A stretch of DNA of 64,000 nt from Plutella xylostella (Eukaryota; Arthropoda; Insecta; Lepidoptera; Plutellidae): NCBI RefSeq assembly GCF_932276165.1, contig NC_063988.1, positions 2,542,001-2,606,000 of the forward strand, written 5' to 3'. Made by a program: the position numbers and the translations under genes. Every line of letters starts with the position of its first letter. Position 1 is the stretch's first letter. A model generated the notes under the pieces. That model saw only the letters and a program-made list of their open reading frames with translations. It was not told the DNA's origin and made no database searches. Below, piece by piece: positions 35,801-48,224 of this stretch.

Positions 35801-38800
35801 TTTAGGAGTATGGTGATTTTCTCACTGGAGCTTTTTCATTGCTCCTGATTGTATTAGTAAATGTCGATAATAGGTACCAACATTTTACAGCAATAATTTA
35901 TTATTAGGTGACTTTAGCATCGCTACCATTGTAATTTTAGTTCACCTCCGTTTCGCCAAAAGTTTTCGCGAAAATAACTTAGTTTTTTCAACTTTCAGCC
36001 TTTAGCCCCTCGCAAATTCACAATTATAAATACTACTATCGTCTTGTTTATAAATTCATTTAGTGCCATTAAAAGTTTCAACGCTTTTGAATAATGTGGA
36101 TAAAGTCCTACACCCAATGCTAACTTTAGTACAGTTGGAAATAATATACTTATTGTAGTTAATCGTGAAAAGAGAGCACATGTTTTTCCTAAAGGCAGAT
36201 GGCCAATAATTTCCTCTGATGCAAGAAAGATAAATGACTAAACAGGTCATCAGATGTCGTGCACATCATAATAAACGTCGTGTTGGTCTTTTTATCTTCA
36301 CATGATTAATAATAATAATTTATATCTGTATGCGTGTCTATATAAATACTTACAAGTATAAGCATAGGCCTGTTTACACGGCTATAACCTTTTGCAACCT
36401 TACTTGTTATTGTACCTTCCTATAAGGAATTTTCATATCAGTCATATACCTACGTAGGTATCAAAAGATTTCTAGATAGCAAATATTTGTCTGATAATAT
36501 GTGAGATTTGGTTTTTCCACTATCAGTTGATTTCTCGGATTTTCTACTTCTACCTAAGCACATTATATTTTTCGATAATTTTATCAGAAGAACAGAAGTA
36601 ACATACCGGAGAAGAGTACTGTTTGTTAATACACATTCTCTAATCGAGGCCTATTCTACCTTTATTATCTATCTTTCCTGTCCGTTATATAAATAGAAAC
36701 GACTCCAAACATCCCAACAAACAATTCAACGTCAAAAATCCACATAATGCCAATAACACCAGTTTTTAACCGGTTGCGGCTGCCTAACATCTGTTATCTC
36801 GTTGTTGTTGGTGACCCGAGCTGGCCCGAGGCGTGGTGCGCTGGTGCTGCGCCTTTGACCCACATTGTGAGATGTTTGCGCGGATCGCGTCATGCGTGAT
36901 CGATCGACAGGCTCTGGATAGTTCTGGATGGCTACGTATTCACTTTGAAAGTTGGTGCTTTAAAAGTTCGCCAAGATCAGTAGTCAGACCGCTAAATATC
37001 AATAAATCACACATACAAGTTGGATTCGGACAGCTCTATCCGGCTCGAAGGACCATTTTGTTACGTTCCTACTTAATATCCTCCTAATGAGTAAACGCAG
37101 ATAGGATTTGTAGTGGCCTGTATTTACTCGTACATGTACGGGTTGCTTAGTTAGGTAAAATCAATAGATATAAATGATCGTAGGTCGATCTAGAGAGTGA
37201 CTCTCAGAATTTTACCCTACCCTTCCTAAATCTAATCAGCCTCTCTATCTCTTCCAGACAACTAGTGAAGTCACTGCACGAGCGCGGCGTGACCGTGTAC
37301 CTGGTCTCCGGCGGGTTCCGTTGCCTCATCGAGCCCGTGGCGGAGATCCTCGGCATTCCTCTTACGAACATCTACGCTAACAGACTCAAGTTCTTCTTTA
37401 ACGGTATGCGTATTTAATTAACTACGATACATTGTATTTAATTGTATCTAATAATAAGGGACATTGGACGCCAGGTATAATTCTGCAGGGCGACTTTTTA
37501 AATATTTATTTCTATAAGTTAGGATGGAAATTATAAAGTTTTATTGTTGTTTACAATAAAATTATGCGGTGTATGTCCTTCGAACTAGTCAGGAATCTCA
37601 TTCAAAGCCTCATATAAATATTAACCATAAGGCTCATTGTTATTTTATCTGTGAGCATGATGCAGCAATCTTTAGCGAAGTTATTAATCTAAGGTTCCTT
37701 ACAATTAATCCATATTTACCAATCCTCTTAATAAACAGACCCAGTACCTACATCCACAAAATACGCATAGCTAAATACTTCGCTGCTTTAGAGGTCACAC
37801 CTAAATGACTCAATTGTATTGTTGTTTGTCCTACTGCGTTTGATAAACACTTCAATTGCAGACGTGTTTGTGTTTCGATAAGTGTTTTGCGACCATTACT
37901 GACCTTGTCTTGGAGGGTTCAGTAACCCTGGGCAGTATAAATGCTATACAGGGTGTTACAAAAATGTGTTGTGACAGTAAATTGGGTCACTGTCAGGGTT
38001 GTCGGTCAGAAGGATTGCGGGTGGGGGTTACGAATTTATTGAGACTCAAAATGTACTTACTATGATAGTCTTTTTATATACTTACACACAACACACTGCA
38101 TCAAATCCTCATTCTCTTCTTCTAAAAGTCCTGTATTCCTTGGATTGAAAAATAACCTTAGAAACCAGAAAACTTTTCATAATCAATATGAATGAAAAGC
38201 ATTTGATGATTAATAAAAATACATAAGTAGGTACTTAAACATCTGTGTAATGTATAGTTTATACTACTGTATACGAACTCACGACACGTCTATTCTCGTA
38301 GTAATACAACCGATAACGTGACAAAGCTTCCGCATTGTAAGACTCTGACATAAATTTACTTCAGACCGCATAAGTAGACCATTAGTAAACGACCAAAACA
38401 CTTCCTAGCCAATAGAATTTACATGATTAGATGCAGGTGTGATTTGCTATTATAATAATATTGAATTAAATTGCTATACTTAGGTACCTACTCATTGCAT
38501 AATAGTCTTAATTTCGTAAATCATTAAGTTATTATTTATTAATGTCGAGCATTCTCGCGTCACTGTAGACGTGTATTTCACGTTGTTTTGTAATACGTAT
38601 GGTCGAGTACTCTAGTATAATATTTACTGTACTGGTATTGACGTAAGAGTGTGCTGTTTGTAACAACACATTTGATTGACATTTGTTTTCAACGTCAAAT
38701 ACAATAAATTCCTCACAACATTATTAATCAAGTCTATCACCACAGTACGGGTCCGTTATCGTAAGCGATATAGTGACGTTTATCTACGTCGATTTTGGAC

Positions 38801-40805
38801 CCGTGCAGCGGGGATTGGTAGCAGATACGTAACGATTTACAAAAATAAATAAATAAATCATTAAATTTGTAAATTAATGATTGCAATGGGGATGAATTAC
38901 TTATCTCTTTTGTAAACTATACCTACTCCATACCTGCACATTCTTATTCCTAATTCGATCCAGTTTGTAGTTTATATGAATCCAAACTGACTGCAATAAT
39001 CTCCTTTCATATCTATTCAATCATCGTAAAATAATTATAACAATGAACTTTCTACATAAATACATACCTAGTGACATTCTGATTCCTGACGCAACTCACT
39101 TAGTTGTTATTTTCGTAGTCACCAAGTTACTACCGATGTAATTGCATCAGATGTTTTGTGGCATGATAAAATCGTCTTTACGCTTTTACACATAAGGGCC
39201 ACTGGAAGATGTTTTTGTCATTAATTTATGAACGAAGCTAAATCAACTTGGTGGGACTCCTATATGTAGAATGTTAAATACAGAATGAGTAATTTATTGC
39301 TAAGGGTCAGTTGAGTAGTAAGTTGCATTGTCTTATTGACGTAATTGGATTATATAATAATAATATAATAATAATAGGGTCATCTATTGCTTTGTATAAG
39401 TTTGTACTATACAAAATTCTTAGTAATATTCATTGTAAAGATTTATAAGCTTTTAAAAATATATAAGAAGGTAGAAACAAACTTTAGATACAAAAACATT
39501 ACAAACAACATAGATTTTCATAAAATTTGCACTACAAAACCTTAAATCTCTTGGCAAAGTTACATCCCTTTTTACCCAATACAAATAATAGAAAGAGACA
39601 TTCGAACTTTTTAATCTCTCTCGCTATCTAACCAGAGACAATCCAAACAGCCGACGCCCACTTCTTATCTCGCCAGCCAGTTATCGTCTAAAAAGGTTAA
39701 CAATAATTGTCAAGGAGGTTATCAACCACGCGGGGGACGCGTGCCAAGAGTGTGATGAGCTAGTTAATTACATGACGTAACAAAACAACACTTTTACCAG
39801 TCTCTATGCACATGTTTTTGTTATAAATAGTTGTTATGATTTGCTGAAACATACATCTTAAGTGGAAATGTTTCGAAGAGTTCATTCAGGGGTCAGTGTT
39901 TATGAAATTATTCTTCCAGAATTACCCCATGCAACACATGTTACCCCAACGGCACAACGTACCCCAAACAACACCCCTATCAACCCAGGTTACCTGTTAA
40001 CCCGACTTACCCCATAAAACTCCCCCTATTTACCGCAGCAACACAACTTACCCCAACTTCTCTTCACAGGTGAATACGCCGGTTTCGACGACACCGAGCC
40101 CACGTCGCGGTCGGGCGGCAAGGGGCTCGTCATCCGACGACTCAAGGAGCAGCACAGCTACCAGCGCGTCATCATGATCGGAGATGGCGCCACTGACGCC
40201 GAGGCCAGCCCGCCCGCTGAAGGGTTTATTGGTGAGGGGATATTTTGTATTTGTATCTTTTGTAGCGTAATATTCAGTAGCTTATTTGTTACCTATGTCA
40301 AGTGACTAACCCTACTAGTCGTCGAATAGCTAAGGTATGTAAAAGAAGATATGCATACTCTTTCGCTCAAACACTCGATCATCGTAGGTATTTCCTGATA
40401 TTACTTCATTCGATGCAATGTGCAAATATAATAGGATGTGTATCATCTTGAAACAACCAAGCGTAATAAAAGGCAAAAACAAAGATTGTTTTTCTGCTAG
40501 AGAAGCAAGCTGAGCGATGGTGCTGCCATCTACTGTAAAACTTTCAAAGGCAACTTACAACTATTCGAATTTTTCAACTTCCACTACCATCGAAGTACGT
40601 ACATGGATTGAAGCAATTGTCATCTTGAACTCCATACGTACTATGATCTTTATTATTACACTTACATATTACTAATTGTCACGGCATTATTCCAGGTTTC
40701 GGAGGTAACGTGATGCGTGAGGAGGTAAAGAAACGCTCGTCGTGGTACGTCACCGACTTCCAAGACCTCATAGTGGCCCTCACAATGCAGACCAAGACGA
40801 CGTAA
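31017..40805 (+). CDS. Phosphoserine phosphatase, six exons, 253 aa
   Basis: It catalyses the last step of L-serine synthesis, O-phosphoserine to serine and phosphate, in the cytosol, as an Mg-dependent HAD-superfamily enzyme. Exons: 31017-31030, 31452-31646, 35598-35732, 37258-37403, 40070-40231, 40696-40805; all phases match. Motif I is CFDVDST, with nucleophile D43 and acid D45. Motif II is SGGF at 132-135, lysine K181 lies in SGGKG, and motif III is GDGATD with D202 and D206; all active-site residues are present. The human enzyme has 225 residues. The extra ones are an N-terminal stretch (MALIG from the 14-base first exon, then a Ser/Thr/Leu-rich run); M24 in exon 2 aligns with the human start and could be a second initiation site. 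The Drosophila counterpart is astray. Confidence 0.96.
31347..31451 (+). repeat. Three tandem 35 bp copies of a 3' splice-site module
   Basis: Three consecutive 35-base units, each ending ttcttttgtcccag, sit directly before phosphatase exon 2. Units 1 and 3 also share the branch-point-like ttctaac. Only the third acceptor (exon start 31452) keeps phase with exon 1. The first two would add 70 or 35 bases, both of which shift the frame. Confidence 0.85.
32769..32801. repeat. (CAT)n microsatellite
   Basis: About ten tandem ATC/CAT units in phosphatase intron 2. The rest of this 3.9 kb intron (31647-35597) is AT-rich; it also holds a truncated SINE near 34385-34560. Confidence 0.85.
34385..34565 (-). 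mobile_element. Truncated tRNA-derived SINE
   Basis: It shares 'ggtgtaagtacctgcacctg', 'gatgtgctaaatctagat', 'gcaggtttcct' and 'ggtacatgtcagcgccg(g/t)' with the full SINE at 47714-48038, but has lost about 100 internal bases and the tRNA head beyond the B box. It lies in phosphatase intron 2. Confidence 0.75.
35759..35851. mobile_element. 93 bp Tc1-like MITE
   Basis: The imperfect ends cactgacaagcaatgaaa and tttttcattgctcctgattg are inverse to each other and resemble the 25930-26159 MITE. TA flanks both sides (35757-35758, 35852-35853). It sits 26 bases into phosphatase intron 3. Confidence 0.65.
39925..40069 (+). repeat. C-rich TTACCCC repeat ahead of phosphatase exon 5
   Basis: The last 145 bases of intron 4 carry at least eight imperfect copies of TTACCCC or TACCCCA spaced by about 15-25 bases, nearly all pyrimidine plus A with few G. 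They lead into the acceptor ttctcttcacag. This could be a long polypyrimidine or splicing-enhancer tract, or just simple-sequence drift. Confidence 0.6.
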
Positions 40806-41834
40806 GCGCCTGGCGACTGTGAATGTGATCGTCAGCGCCGTTACATGAGGACCACTTTACCTTGCCTATAACCAACTTTCATGCGTTCTTTGCTCGAAGG
40901 AGGTGGTGAATTGTTCTACATTTACCTGTCCGAAATGACAGTCCTCTAAAAGTGGTGCCTTATTAAATCCAGATTATCTATAGGACAAAGCATTTACTGT
41001 AATTTAAAAGCTTAGCTTATCGTAATAAGGGTTATTTCTAGGTGGAATTTAATTGTGATGGTACTATAAGTACAATGATAGTTTTATTTTACATGTTGGT
41101 TGTTCAAGGAGTTTTGTAAAGTATTTATTATGAATGGAACACATTTAAGATAATGTTATTTATCGTTGTGTTTGTATTAAATACTGTTAACTGTATTGTA
41201 GCTAAGCTTTACATACATTAATAATTGCCACTAGTGTAATTTGTGTAAATAGTTCATTAGGTATAATAATAATGTAAGTTTAAAACAATCGTTTATTTGC
41301 ATAGACATATGAAGTAGTATCTTTAAAATTGACATGAAAAAATAGTATCACAATTATATTGCTTCTTTATTTGATGACAATGTTATGCCTATAAATTATT
41401 TAGGTTATATTTAACATCTGATCCCTTTCTGCATACAGGGAAATTGTTTCATAGTTATTAATATTATTTATTTTATAAAATCAATTATGACTAATTTTTA
41501 AATTTTATAAAACTGTATTTTATATAATGCCTATCTATGACATGTTTAACTTGATATAGATATTTTTTGAATCGATATTGAAAGAAAATAATTTATTTAT
41601 TGTGTTTTGATACTGTTTTTAAATATTGTAAAGTATCTATTCAATGTCAAAATGGCTGTGTACTTTTAGCTGTAAGAAATATAACTATACGTTTAGTTGA
41701 TATATTTTTTAAATTTTCCTTCTATCCCAGTTCCAAATAGTCAAATAGTTCAAAAGCAGGATCAGCTAACAGTTCAGTACTTGTAGAAGTGTGTGTGTTT
41801 GTATCGAATACCGGAAGCGCAAAGCGCTCCAAAG

Positions 41835-41905
41835 TTTAGGTTTCTGTCATTTCCCGTAAAAAGTTTCATGATAGTTTCCGCTAGTGGCGCCACATTCTAT
41901 GCGAC
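41835..41905 (+). repeat. Dispersed 'GTTTCCGCTAG' repeat, copy 1
   Basis: It shares 'aagtttcatgatagtttccg' and 'ctag(a/t)ggcgccac' with copies at 51885-51990 (plus strand) and 57495-57605 (minus strand). This copy lacks an internal piece and abuts the mariner relative. Confidence 0.65.
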
Positions 41906-41913
41906 AAAAAGGT

Positions 41914-42496
41914 AAAGGGTTTTTCAATTGGCGCGGGTAGATTTTGGCGGCCCGTGGCGGCCATTTTGTTTTGGTGACAATTGTCAAATCTTTTGCTTAT
42001 TATTCAGTTGCTTATGCCAAATCACCATGGCAAGTTACACGATTGAACAGCGCGTACAAATGATAAAACTTTATTATCAAAATAAGTGTTAGTGCAAACG
42101 TTGCGTGCATTGCGCCCATTTTACGGTAGACGTGGTGGCCCTTCACAGTCGACTCTTCAGCGTTTGGTGGCCAAATTTGAAACAACCGGTTCGTTAATCG
42201 ATCAACCCACACCTGTACGTTCAAGAAACACAAGATCAGCCGAGAACATCGCGGCGGTCCGTCAAAGTGTACAGCAGAACCCGAGGCAGTCGAACTATGC
42301 GGAAAAGTCATTGAAAATTGGACCACTCGGATCCGTGCCACTGTGAGAAGCCGAGGCGGGCATTTGAATGATGTCATCTTCCATACTTAATGGCATATAT
42401 GGGCCTTTTAAATAAATAAAAAAAATTGTTGATACCTCATACGCAGCTTGTTTAATTTCGTTTCAAAATCTACCCGCCCTTATTGAAAAACCCTTT
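41914..42496 (+). mobile_element. Internally deleted mariner-type element
   Basis: The inverted ends aaagggtttttcaat and attgaaaaaccctt, each next to a 'gcgggtagatttt'-type block, bound a transposase remnant that starts MASYTIEQRVQMIKLYYQN. A stop and frameshift near 42089 interrupt it; the helix-turn-helix part resumes as LRALRPFYGRRGGPSQ and runs to about QNPRQS. It then jumps at about 42295 to the C-terminal tail (VIENWTTRIRATVRSRGGHL) and a stop. The whole catalytic core is missing, so it cannot move itself. The N-terminal part resembles the insect DUF4817 helix-turn-helix, by memory. Confidence 0.75.
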
Positions 42497-43718
42497 GATT
42501 TTCGAATAACATTGTAAAGTATCTAAACTTTAGACTAGGTATTAGCCGTTATCTCGAGATGACTTGCCGGTGAGTGAAGTTGACATCAATGACACCTTTT
42601 ATTTTCATTTAACTTATGAAAATAAAAATCTGAGACGTGTCGTCCTGATATACGTTTGGTGTACCCTGGGATTGGATTTTAATATTATTAGATTAGCCAA
42701 TCATTTCACCATGTCTACAGTCCATCTATCCTATAAAGTCCTAAAGGTTCAACCCAAGGCCCTCTAGCGCCGCCGCCGCCAGGGTAGCGCCTAGATAGAT
42801 AGAACCACTATTCAAAATAAAACATTGCTATGTAAACTAAGCTTGGCACTAAATAGGATGAGAATAGATGAGATGTTATAATTTTGTTTGGTGAATGTAG
42901 GTATCTCGGAAAATAATATTGGTGATGGATTTAATTTTATTTTCCCGACTTTCTTTAATCAGACTATTCTAGCTTCCTAAACATGCTGGACAGGGAATCT
43001 AGTCAAGTCTGTAGGGCCGAAAAACCTTTGACACGCAGTCCAGTAGGCCAGGGACAGAAATTTTACCTTGAAAAAGTCAAGACATCTGAGATCAGAGTAT
43101 AAAAGATAAAAACAGAAATTAAAGAAAAGGCAATAATTCTTCTACAAAATGCCCGATAACCCCGCAATAGTTTATAATTAGAAGACGTAATGAAGCGCCC
43201 ACGGCGGCCATCGCTTGTAACCGTCATCGTATTTTGAACTTTCAACTCTAAAAATACTTCTCATCGTGACCTGAGCACTCCGGCGCAGTCGCCGCGGCCA
43301 CTGAAAGGTCAAAACACGCGCCCTGAAGTCTATTATGAACTATACTCGCGCCTACATTATAATAATTAATTGTGAAATGAGTTTTTTTGGTGTAAGAAAG
43401 TGTTGTGCCGGTGAAATATTGTGGATTCGGATGTAGATTCGGAGGTATAAGTGGTGAAGATATTAATGTTGACACTTTTTGTGGATTAGGTATGCCGTGG
43501 GTTTGTAATAAGTCAAAAAGTGTTATAAAACAATAATTTAATTATGTATAATACCGACTTGTACTTAAAACTTATGTAAAAAATTAAGATAAAAAAGAAT
43601 AACAAAACATAGTGTGTAGGTAGGGATACGTTTTCCATGCACTTTATCACCACATAACCCTTAATACCTAAATCACATACTTAACCATAAGTCATAATTT
43701 ACATCTTGTGTGCCTATG

Positions 43719-44786
43719 TCAATGCTGAACTTCGTTATCAAAATTGCTCAACAAATTTCTCAATTTTCGCTCTTCTTCCAGCATGTCCATTTCAGCGTTC
43801 ACTAATTCATCAATAAACTTTTTGGGAGGCATTTTGTACTCCTCGTTGTTGAAATCGAAAATGCTCTTGTCCAGTTTTCTTACCGGCAAGCTTCCTTGCC
43901 TTAGATCCTCTTTATTGTTACTGTAACTATTGCATGTAGCTCCTTCTTTGCAGTTATTATTGATACCAAGTGCCCTCAATTTCATTGGTGGTTCTGAGGC
44001 ATAAGTCTCAGTGAAGATGGTTGTAGGTGTAGATGATGTAAGCTCAGTGGGCTCCGCAGCTTTCGTCCCCTCCTCATGTAAATCATTTTTAAGGTTCTTC
44101 TCCGTTGCAATGTCTACTGGCACAAGGCCGTTTCCTTGGGGCACCATACTTGGTGGCGGCACTGGCACTGGGTACGGAAAGGGTACGAATACGACGCTGT
44201 TCTGATCACCGCAATTGGTGCACAGTTGCCTGCAGCAGTCAGCAGTTCCACTGCAAGTCATGCAGTCGCAAGCGCAGGGTTTGTCAGACTCTTCGCTTTC
44301 AGATGAGGATTTGTATCGCTTCCTGCTTTGACTTCTCTCTCGGTGGCTGGAGGGGGGCTGGTTGAACATGCGGGTGATGGCTGGGAGGACCTGATACATC
44401 ATGTCAGCACTCATGGGGAACATCTGCGGCATCATCGGGGGAGCCATCATTGGAGCAGGTGCCGGCATCGTATTTTGGTAGAATTGCAACGAGCCTTGAT
44501 ACGATATTATGGTTAGGAACAGTGCCTGAAAATGAACGAAAAATAAATTGGGTAAGTAACTATAGATCTGATAGGAGTCTTTCATTATTAATAATCAAAG
44601 TTATCTGCAAAATAATTATGTCGTTGACGCTATGAAAATATTCGCCATAGCTTCATCGGAGAGATAGGTTTTCTCTCTACCTTTAGTACCTATTTACCTA
44701 ACAAAATCAATACTATTATTACCTACATAATTCCGCAATACATATAAATATGGTACTTAAATGAAACTCACTAATATACAAATCAT
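43719..44786 (-). CDS. Secreted Pro/Met/Cys-rich protein, two exons, 273 aa
   Basis: I do not recognise the family. Exon 1 is only ATG plus four codons (44786-44772, MICIL), followed by gtgagt. Exon 2 is 44525-43719 after the acceptor cattttcag. Together they give a textbook signal peptide (MICILALFLTIISYQGSLQF), which supports the tiny first exon. Residues 26-50 are rich in Pro, Met and Ala. Residues 66-88 are charged and Ser/Arg/Lys-rich. Eight cysteines cluster at 89-110 with CxC, CC and CxxC spacings. A hydrophobic Pro/Val run (120-134) follows, then a long acidic, Thr/Ser-rich tail ending in a helix-prone EEERKLRNLL. It is probably extracellular, and may be structural or metal-binding by composition. 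A TATA box 36 bases before the ATG implies a 5' UTR of around 10 bases. There is no overlap with neighbours. Confidence 0.7.
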
Positions 44787-44821
44787 ATTGGTATTTAGTG
44801 TCCGGTCCCGCACTCCTGGCT

Positions 44822-44829
44822 CTATATAG
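44822..44829 (-). promoter_or_regulatory. TATA box of the secreted-protein gene
   Basis: CTATATAG on the minus strand lies 36 bases upstream of the ATG at 44786, correct spacing for transcription to start at about 44798. Confidence 0.6.
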
Positions 44830-47713
44830 GCCCTTATCGCGAACTTGTTTTGACAACGATTTTTGGATTCAAAATATTGAATTTGACACAAATTTCTTCG
44901 TAAATGTTACTTCGTTTCGTCTTCGCGATAACCCCTTTGGTCTTACGTTGTAGGCGGAACAATAGCGTCTGTCACTCTATCAAGAGTTTTGTAACTAGCT
45001 GAAGACAGGTGTTAGGAAGTTTTTTTTTTCAAAATTGCTTTTCAATTGTTTCAATTTTGTAAGAACATAGTAAGCATTTAGTCCGAAGTATGTTATGCTC
45101 ATGCTGCATTAGTAAAAGGTTCTGTAGAATTTTATAACCTTTGTTTTGTAGGATTATTATAATTATTTTGCTATCTACTAACTCTACAAAGGTACTTATA
45201 TATGTTTTGTGAGTCTTAAAAAAGAATATTAAACCAAATAGGTAAGTATAAATGCGCCGAGTTCTTACGATTGTATATTTTGGTGGCTTTTTAGTGTTCC
45301 TAAAGTGTAATCAATAAAATTAAACGTAAACAGTGTAGTTAGATAATTGACTTGATAAGCAATTAAGATTGAAATTAATAATGACCTAGCTAAGATGAAA
45401 ATGTACAATACTTACCTATAACCACTTTGCAATTTATAAGAGAAGTGATGATTCAATCGATCCAAAACTAACCCCAATCCTAGTCATTGTACCTAGTCTC
45501 TGATAACCACAGAAACGCAAACAAACGTTACATAACACAATGTTCAACATGAAACCATCGGCTGCACACTTAATTGAACATTCAATGGATTCTATCAATG
45601 TATAGAAAAAATATGGGACGAAGTCGTCACGAAATAATGTAGGAGGACGCCGGGTTAATTTTGGCAGAATATCGAAAACTCCCAAACTCACAACCACTTT
45701 TCTTCTTCTGCTCTTGTGACTCTTAAGTCGCTTATGTTTTAGTGTTAGTTTAGTCAGTTGGCGTGTGTGGGTATGTTTTTCGCAGCGCGGGACGGTATGC
45801 TGAAGGGGTCATGACCTCGTGTGATGCTCCTGAAATAGACTAGCCAGTGGCTGCCCGCCAATTGCCAACTAAATACAGTCAAATTCCAGTGTGTTTATGA
45901 ATTGTGTGGTTTATACCTGACGGGTCATAGGGCAATCTCTTACTGTGACTCTATTTTTGGGACTGTAAAAGTAATGTTTTGAGTAAAAGTTTAGATTATT
46001 AATATAGTTTTGTGGTAACTAAGCGGGTATAATTATTCAGATTTTGATGTTTTCCTACAAATAAAATTGAACAACCCATAAATTTGCAGTGCTTTTATGT
46101 TTTCCTTTTCTATGGTATCCAAAGTCCTACTTAATAACGATACTATGTATCTGTTTATAACGTAACTCGTTAACTTATTATGTTAATCAAAAAAAGAAAA
46201 TTCACTGAAAGCAGTTTGACAAGACGCATTTAAGGGCCCGTACAGGGTGACGTGCCGCGCCAATTTTGGGTTTTCAATGCTCTTCACACAGCACACGCAG
46301 TGACACGCACACATGTAAGTTTGCACAGTGGGTCGATAAACTTTTACTCGCCAACTTTATTGACAATTATTTTCAAGTAGTGATTTGAGGGTAAGTTTAA
46401 TTTTTAATTACACTGGTAAGCACCAGGAAAGAGTAGAAATTAATAGGGGTGCCACTTTTCTCCATACTCGGAACCCGATTAGATTTCTAAACAAATGTGG
46501 TATTTACTTGTAGAAAGGTAACTACAGGTATTAAAGTGTAGATAATAAGTTATACTAAGGGTATACTAAGCCGAAAGGGGATGACTCAAGGGGTCATTCT
46601 GAACAACTGTAGTTCTACGAGTTTTGCAAAAACGCGAAAAAAAAAATTCGTTTTCCATGGTAAAAAGTCACGTGTCAACAAAGTTTCTATGATAAAGGTT
46701 TTTTTTGGTTAATTTTTAAAACTCGTAGAACAAAAGTTCAGAATCAGTCTCACTTGTTTTAACCCGACTGCCGAAGGAGGAGAGTAATGTTTTTTGATTG
46801 TATGTATGTATGTTTGTAAGTATATTTTTTGGTGGCAGAATAATATTTTTTCATATTTTTAGAGTTTCGTACCTCAAAAGGAAAAAAGCAACCGTTATAA
46901 GATCTCTTTGTTGTCCGTCTGTCTGACTGACTGTCTGTCACTGCCCTTTTTCTCAGAAACGGGTAAAGATATCAAGCTGATATTTCGCATAGATATGGGG
47001 AGTACCCAAAAAAAATTGGGGTACTCCCTCTCCCATACAAGTAAATTGGGGCTGATATTTTTTCCGGTTATTTTGATGGTGTAGGTAGGGTATCGTTGAA
47101 TAGGTCTTTTAATATAATAGGTATAAAATAAGGTTAAAATATAATTATTTGGCTTTTACCCTTAAATTTGGGGACCACACCATAGACAAATCCTAATTTA
47201 AAAAATGATTTCAATAGATGGCGTGATTTTATGTTGGGTAAGTCAGAATAAGAAGTGATGATATCTCAGAATAATAATGGTTAATGGTGCTATTCCGCTG
47301 AGCATCGAAACCGGTGGGACGCTAATGAAAAGTGGTCATGGAAATGCACCAGGGTAGACCCTGCTCCTAGAACAAGGCATGAGTTTGTGATTTGTGTGCG
47401 TGAAAAGCGAGGATGGAAACTTTGAATATTTTCTTGATTTTTTTATTATTGATGCAATAACATATAATTAGTATTATTCTGAGTTACCCACCGAAGTCAC
47501 CCCGTGGCAGGTTGACTAGATAGGTACTTTTGCAAATCACGCCATATATCGTTGTTTTTATTAGTGGCTACTGTCTATAGAAGATATTCCGTCATTGACA
47601 ATTTTACGTTACGAATGAATTTAGTAAACCCAGTAAACCTAACTAATCCAGAGGAAACCTAAAATATCTTTCTCTCTCTCTTTGAAAAACATACTTAATA
47701 GCCCAAACTCGAT

Positions 47714-48038
47714 TCTATTCTATTCTCTGTGGGGGTGTAAGTACCTGCACCTGGCTCTCTCGAGTGGAACCTTTGTGCATATCCCCAAGGTCTAAACTGC
47801 CTTCCTAAGCTTGAACCATTTCCCACCACGCTGGTCCACTGCGGGTTGGTAGGTTCACATATCTAGATGTGCTAAATCTAGATATGCAGGTTTCCTCACG
47901 ATGTTTTCCTTCACCGTTAGAGCGATGGTATACATTGTACTTAAGTTAAAAGAACTCATTGGTACATGTCAGCGCCGTGATTCGAACCCGCATCTCTTGC
48001 GTGAGAAGCGGGCGCTTACCTGACTGAGCTACCACCGC
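47714..48038 (-). mobile_element. Full-length tRNA-derived SINE with 13 bp target duplication
   Basis: On the minus strand it begins GGTGGTAGCTCAGTCAGGTA (A box) and carries the B box GGTTCGAATCACGG, a clear Pol III promoter of tRNA origin, followed by a tRNA-unrelated body and a (AATAG)n-type tail. GCCCAAACTCGAT flanks both sides (47701-47713 and 48039-48051). It is the parent type of the truncated copy at 34385-34565. Confidence 0.9.
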
Positions 48039-48224
48039 GCCCAAACTCGATGCTTTTAGCTATTAAATCTTTGAAATAAAATTCAGTCACCTTCGTGTTA
48101 CTGCCCTCATCAGATCCTCACGAGACCATGCCTCAACCAGCACCATGAGACTGTGTTTTTGAATCCTAACCTAATCTTCCTACGTATTGTCATCACTTAG
48201 ATCCATTCACTATATTCCTGCTCC

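Larger units (their letters stand above)
35733..40069 (+). other. Phosphatase introns 3 and 4
   Basis: Intron 3 (35733-37257) and intron 4 (37404-40069) flank exon 37258-37403. Besides the 93 bp MITE and the C-rich tract, intron 4 has a 'tatacagggtgttacaaaaa' phrase near 37948 that looks like the end of another TA-type MITE. A GC-richer patch at 36780-36930 is unexplained. No further exons are needed. Confidence 0.6.
40806..43718. other. Intergenic region after phosphoserine phosphatase
   Basis: 40806-41900 is AT-rich and must contain the phosphatase 3' UTR; I cannot fix the cleavage site. At 41835-41905 is a dispersed repeat, at 41914-42496 a deleted mariner relative, and at 43190-43330 a CpG-richer patch of unknown role. 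No coding exon is seen. Confidence 0.5.

Noticed and set aside
43745..44635. Plus-strand ORFs over the secreted-protein gene
   Set aside because: Opposite-strand shadows; only the minus frame gives a signal peptide and clean splice signals.
45434..45697. 87-residue minus-strand ORF
   Set aside because: No splice context, promoter or recognisable motif; probably a chance open frame.
47960..48038. tRNA gene
   Set aside because: It has A and B boxes but no acceptor stem pairing, and it is continuous with a SINE body with a target duplication.
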